Source of the DNA: Gammaproteobacteria bacterium UBA2965
Lineage (GTDB): Bacteria > Pseudomonadota > Gammaproteobacteria > Pseudomonadales > Azotimanducaceae
NCBI GenBank assembly: GCA_002348385.1
Contig: DEBD01000005.1
Location: 1 to 9,426, forward strand
DNA length: 9,426 nt
Direction of reading: 5' to 3'
Part shown: positions 6,198 to 9,426 of the stretch, piece by piece
Numbering within the stretch: position 1 is the stretch's first letter
Layout of the letters: each line of letters opens with the position of its first letter
Made by a program: the position numbers and the translations under genes
Notes under the pieces: generated by a model
Database searches by the model: none
Told to the model about the DNA's origin: nothing
What the model saw: only the letters and a program-made list of their open reading frames with translations

Positions 6198-7577
6198 ATG
6201 ATAACAGGCGAGGCGTACCGGGAATCGCTCAGAGATGGGCGCCAGGTGTATTACGATGGCGAGCGGGTCGCTGATGTCACCAGCCATCGGATATTTCAGC
6301 GCGCCATCGACGTCGCCGCCAAGGGCTACGATCGCTTCTTTGACGCTGCCCCCGACGCGATCAGCAGCTACCTGAACACCCCTACCACCGTGGCGGAAAT
6401 GCGCGAGCACGCGGCGACCCACGTGGACCCGCTCACCTCCACCAGCTACAGCTCCCTGATGACCCTGCTTACCTCAGCGGTTCGCATTGCGGACATCCGT
6501 CCCGAGGGCAGTGAGGCCATCCGCAATTACGTCAAGCAGGTGCAGCAGCAGGACCTGCGTGTGGTGGAGTGCATCACCGACGGCAAGGGCGACCGGGGCA
6601 AACGGCCGGGCCAGCAGGAGGATCCTGACGCTTACCTGAGGGTGGTGGAGCGGCGGCCCGACGGCGTGGTGATTCGCGGCGCGAAGCTGCACATCTCCAG
6701 CGCCGCCATCGCCCACGAGCTAATGACCATCCCCACCAAGGCCATGAAGCCCGGTGAAGAGGACTACGCCATCGCCTGTGCGGTACCCGTGAACGCGCCC
6801 GGCGTGAAAATCGTCAATGTCACCTCCGAGCCCGACGCCGAAGACATTCTGGACGCACCCCTGTCGGCAAACGCCCACGCGCCCATGGGGTTCGTCATCT
6901 ACGAAGACGTGTTCGTCCCTAACGAGCGCATCTTCCTGAACGGCGAGACTGCGGCCGCTGCCAGCTTCGCCCACGCGCTAGGCCTGTGGGTGCGCATCAA
7001 CGGGCTCAAAAACATGGCCGACGAAGCCGACCTGATGGTGGGTTTCGCGCAGCTCATCGCGGAGGCCAACGGCCTGGAGCGCGTCGCCCACATCAAGGAC
7101 AAGATCGCGGAGATGGTCATTCACGCCACCTTGATCAGGGCGACGTTGGAAGCCGCGGTAGCCAATAGCGATGTCAGCCCGGAAGGCGTGGTGGTCCCCG
7201 ATGAGCTGTACGCGAATGCCGGCAAATACCAGGGTGCGACCTACCGCAATTCGATGATTCAACAAATTCAGGACATCGCCGGGGGATCCCTGGTCACCGC
7301 CCCGTCCACCCGGGACCTGGCCAATCCCGATGTGGGAGACGCCATTCGCAAGTACATGGGCACCAAGCAATCCATCGATGGCGCCTACCGGCTGAAGCTG
7401 TTTCTGGCATTGCGCGATTTCGCCGCCAGCGGCTATTCGGGCCACCAGGCGGTGAGTACCATTCAGGCAGGCGGCGGGCTGTTCGCTCAGCGGGTGGTCA
7501 CGCGTTCGCGCTACGATATGGACAAAGCCCGCGCGATGGCGCTGGCCAAGGCCGGACTCGACGACCCCTGGGCATAG
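6198..7577 (+). CDS. HpaB-family flavin-dependent hydroxylase (4-hydroxyphenylacetate 3-monooxygenase-like)
   Basis: A 459-residue member of the HpaB/4-hydroxybutyryl-CoA dehydratase superfamily, an acyl-CoA-dehydrogenase-like fold that in its monooxygenase branch uses reduced flavin from a separate reductase to hydroxylate phenols. Seen: the N-terminal ITGEAYRESLRDGRQVYYDGERV, TDGKGDRGKRP (127-136) and RGAKLH (160-165), whose H165 fits the conserved substrate-binding histidine. The dehydratase branch needs three cysteine ligands and a histidine for an iron-sulfur cluster; this protein has only two cysteines, and its central segment (WVRINGLKN...) lacks the HxxxxxxC pattern, so a monooxygenase-type or other cluster-free activity is favoured. 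It is somewhat shorter than typical HpaB (about 480-520). AAAGGA precedes the ATG. No flavin reductase gene is in the window. Substrate unknown; a phenol or CoA-linked compound is possible. Confidence 0.85.
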   Translation: MITGEAYRESLRDGRQVYYDGERVADVTSHRIFQRAIDVAAKGYDRFFDAAPDAISSYLNTPTTVAEMREHAATHVDPLTSTSYSSLMTLLTSAVRIADIRPEGSEAIRNYVKQVQQQDLRVVECITDGKGDRGKRPGQQEDPDAYLRVVERRPDGVVIRGAKLHISSAAIAHELMTIPTKAMKPGEEDYAIACAVPVNAPGVKIVNVTSEPDAEDILDAPLSANAHAPMGFVIYEDVFVPNERIFLNGETAAAASFAHALGLWVRINGLKNMADEADLMVGFAQLIAEANGLERVAHIKDKIAEMVIHATLIRATLEAAVANSDVSPEGVVVPDELYANAGKYQGATYRNSMIQQIQDIAGGSLVTAPSTRDLANPDVGDAIRKYMGTKQSIDGAYRLKLFLALRDFAASGYSGHQAVSTIQAGGGLFAQRVVTRSRYDMDKARAMALAKAGLDDPWA

Positions 7578-7608
7578 CGCCCGCAATCAAATCGCCAGAG
7601 GAGGCAGC

Positions 7609-8385
7609 ATGGAACTGGACGGTAAGCGGATCATCGTAACGGGAGCAGCACGCGGCATGGGGGCCGCAACCGTGCGCTCCTATGTCAAAGCGGGCGCCCA
7701 CGTGGTCGCCATGGACGTCAAAGACGACCTGGGCGCGGAAGTCGCCGCCCAGGCCAGCGCCATGGGACCCGGCAGTGCCAGCTACCTGAACGTAGACGTA
7801 TCGGACATGGATAGCGTGGAGAGCGCGTTTGCCGCCGCCGTGGAATCCCTGGGCGGCCTCGACGTACTGGCCCATCCCGCCGCTATCCACCGCTCGGCCG
7901 ACGCCACGGACGTGAGCGTGGACGACTGGGACCTGATGTTCGCTGTCAACGTGCGCGGCACCATGATTACCAACCAGGTGGCGCACAAGCACATGGTGCC
8001 TTGTGGCGGAGGCTCCATCATCAACTTCGGATCCATTTCCGGTCAGCGCCCCGAACCCACCGCGGCCGCCTACTCGGCCGCCAAGGGGGCGGTGCACAGC
8101 TGGACGCGCACCGCAGCCGGCACCTGGGGCGCGGACAACATCCGGGTCAACGCCATCCTACCCGCCATGGTCACGCCCATGATGAGAGAAGCCGGACAGC
8201 GCGAATACGATGAAGAAAAAGTGTCGCGCTACCAGTCTCAGATGGTGGGTATCGCCATGGGCGGCGAGTACGGCGATCCAGACACCCACCTGGGCCCGGT
8301 GATGGTGTTCTTCGCCTCCGATGCATCCTGGTACATCACCGGCCAACTCATTCCCGTGGACGGCGGACAGACCAACGTGCGCTGA
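7609..8385 (+). CDS. Short-chain dehydrogenase/reductase (classical SDR)
   Basis: A 258-residue classical SDR, the usual length, that oxidises or reduces an alcohol/ketone with NAD(H). TGAARGMG (11-18) is the cofactor-binding glycine motif, and D36 at the end of the second strand favours NAD. The catalytic set is N114, S142, Y155 and K159 (AYSAAKGAV). The C-terminus has GQLIPVDGG. The normal NNAG motif is replaced by AHPAA (88-92), a departure in the strand that supports the cofactor pocket. AGAGGAGG at 7597-7604 gives a strong ribosome-binding site. It lies 31 bp after the hydroxylase, so it may act on its hydroxylated product, or on the alcohol dehydrogenase substrate. The family is secure. 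Confidence 0.93.
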   Translation: MELDGKRIIVTGAARGMGAATVRSYVKAGAHVVAMDVKDDLGAEVAAQASAMGPGSASYLNVDVSDMDSVESAFAAAVESLGGLDVLAHPAAIHRSADATDVSVDDWDLMFAVNVRGTMITNQVAHKHMVPCGGGSIINFGSISGQRPEPTAAAYSAAKGAVHSWTRTAAGTWGADNIRVNAILPAMVTPMMREAGQREYDEEKVSRYQSQMVGIAMGGEYGDPDTHLGPVMVFFASDASWYITGQLIPVDGGQTNVR

Positions 8386-8404
8386 GGCTCGCAAGGATAC
8401 GCTC

Positions 8405-9340
8405 ATGGCAAAGGCACATTTCGGGGTCACCATTCCCCAGATCAAACGCCCCTGGATAGCCGCATCCGATTCGGCACGCGCGTTCGAAGACCTGGGCTTC
8501 CACTCACTGTGGGTGTGCGACCATCTGTACGGTCCCCAGTCACCGAAGCTGCCCATCTTTGAGGCATGGACCATGCTGGCAGGCTTGGCAGCCATCACCG
8601 AACGCGTGGAGCTTGGCACGTTGGTAACGCCCGCGGGGATGCGTAACTCGGCGCACCTGGCAAAGACCATCGCCAGCGTGGACAACATGGCCGGCGGCCG
8701 GATCATCGCGGGATTGGGCGCCGGCTGGATGGCGCGGGAGTTCACCGATTTCGGCGTGCCCTTCCTTTCCACCGGCGAGCGGCTGGTACAGCTGGAGGAG
8801 ACGGTGGAACTGCTGCGCCGCATGTGGCGGGAGGATGAGCCGGTGACTTACGAAGGCCGCTTCGTGCAGGCAAACAACGTGGTGTGCGAGCCCAAGCCGC
8901 CGCGCTCCGTTCCGCTGCTCATCGGCGGGGCCGGTGAGCGCGTAACCCTGAAGCTGGCCGCCACGCACGCGGACATCTGGAATAATCTGGCTGGCCACCA
9001 GAGCAATCTCCAGCACAAGGTGGATGTGCTCAAAAGCCACTGCGACGACGTGGGCCGGGACTTCTCGGAGATCCGCGTCAGCCAGCAATGCCTGGTGACC
9101 ATCGCCGAGAGCGCGGAAGCCGCCGGACCCATGGCAGATCGCGCGCAGCAGATCTTCGGCGGGCACATGGGAGATCCCAAAGGCCCCATTGCCATCACCG
9201 GCACGGCAGAGCAATGCAGCGAAGCCATCGAAAAGCACCTGGAGCTTGGCTGCAGTATGTTCATGATGGAATTTTTCGGCCGCGACACCATCGAGCCGGC
9301 CCAGCGCTTTGCCGAAGACGTAGCACCCAATTTCGCCTGA
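8405..9340 (+). CDS. LLM-class flavin/F420-dependent oxidoreductase
   Basis: A 311-residue luciferase-like monooxygenase-family protein with a TIM-barrel fold. The family uses FMN or the deazaflavin F420. Seen: an N-terminal FGVTIPQ strand, LGFHSLWVCDHL (30-41), ELGTLVTPAGMRNSAHLAKTIASVDNMAGGRIIAGLGAGW (69-108), typical of F420-type members, and PLLIGGAGERVTLKLAATHADIWN in the C-terminal half. It probably reduces or oxidises a carbonyl or C=C bond. Whether F420 or FMN is used cannot be read from the sequence. An AAGGA at 8393-8397, 7 bp before ATG 8405, fixes the start; the open frame continues upstream into the SDR gene but without a family-like sequence. It lies 19 bp after the SDR, so it belongs to the same operon. 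Confidence 0.88.
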   Translation: MAKAHFGVTIPQIKRPWIAASDSARAFEDLGFHSLWVCDHLYGPQSPKLPIFEAWTMLAGLAAITERVELGTLVTPAGMRNSAHLAKTIASVDNMAGGRIIAGLGAGWMAREFTDFGVPFLSTGERLVQLEETVELLRRMWREDEPVTYEGRFVQANNVVCEPKPPRSVPLLIGGAGERVTLKLAATHADIWNNLAGHQSNLQHKVDVLKSHCDDVGRDFSEIRVSQQCLVTIAESAEAAGPMADRAQQIFGGHMGDPKGPIAITGTAEQCSEAIEKHLELGCSMFMMEFFGRDTIEPAQRFAEDVAPNFA

Positions 9341-9354
9341 CACCCTGGAATGCG

Positions 9355-9426
9355 GTGACCGGCCTCGATCCGCATGACCTGGACCGCTTCGTCCAGGCGC
9401 GTACCGTTGCCGGCGCAGCGCGCACC
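9355..9426 (+). CDS. Possible beginning of a further gene (truncated by window)
   Basis: A GTG at 9355, 14 bp after the LLM gene, opens a frame that runs to the window edge without a stop and reads TGLDPHDLDRFVQARTVAGAART-like, a plausible amphipathic N-terminus. The ribosome-binding site is poor (TGGA at 9346-9349). With only 24 codons, no family can be assigned; proteins starting with LD-type helices, such as phosphotransferase-like proteins, are one guess. The operon seems to continue to the right. Confidence 0.35.
   Translation, partial: MTGLDPHDLDRFVQARTVAGAART

Overview
The window is GC-rich bacterial DNA, densely coded, with ten complete protein genes, one probable truncated gene at the right edge, and no RNA gene, mobile element or CRISPR array that I can see. 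Nearly every gene is an enzyme of small-molecule metabolism: enoyl-CoA hydratase, UbiC-like chorismate lyase fold, SGNH esterase, NADPH-dependent enone reductase, VOC protein, zinc alcohol dehydrogenase, HpaB-like flavin monooxygenase, SDR, and an LLM-type flavin/F420 oxidoreductase. A UbiC homologue, the high but not extreme GC and the gene style point to a proteobacterium, perhaps an environmental gammaproteobacterium of the kind that degrades hydrocarbons, steroids or aromatics. This taxonomic reading is an inference.

Layout. Positions 1-197 carry no convincing gene. A first plus-strand run holds the enoyl-CoA hydratase (198-1013), the UbiC-like gene (1093-1560, probably starting further upstream), a small DUF4286/EthD-like barrel protein (1563-1895) and a two-domain SGNH esterase (1966-3108). 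It meets, tail to tail with a 14-bp gap, a minus-strand pair: the MDR reductase (3123-4139) and, after a 259-bp spacer with a palindrome and a hairpin, a VOC protein (4399-4938). A 117-bp divergent intergenic region then leads to a second plus-strand run: zinc-type alcohol dehydrogenase (5056-6150), HpaB-family hydroxylase (6198-7577), SDR (7609-8385), LLM oxidoreductase (8405-9340) and the beginning of a further reading frame (from about 9355). Gaps in this run are 47, 31, 19 and 14 bp, consistent with one operon.

How the genes may work together. The set looks like part of a catabolic or remodelling pathway. A flavin-dependent hydroxylase introduces oxygen. Two NAD-type dehydrogenases (ADH, SDR) and an F420/FMN-type enzyme oxidise or reduce alcohol and carbonyl groups. 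The MDR enzyme reduces an activated C=C bond, the esterase opens an ester or lactone, and the hydratase acts on a CoA-activated chain. No CoA ligase, acyl-CoA dehydrogenase, flavin reductase, transporter or regulator is present, so the pathway must continue outside the window and its substrate cannot be named. The most unusual elements are a UbiC-like protein that keeps the chorismate-lyase active-site residues in this setting, two genes without an ordinary start codon where one is expected, an alcohol dehydrogenase without the structural-zinc cysteines, and an AT-rich inverted repeat abutting the ribosome-binding site of the hydroxylase.
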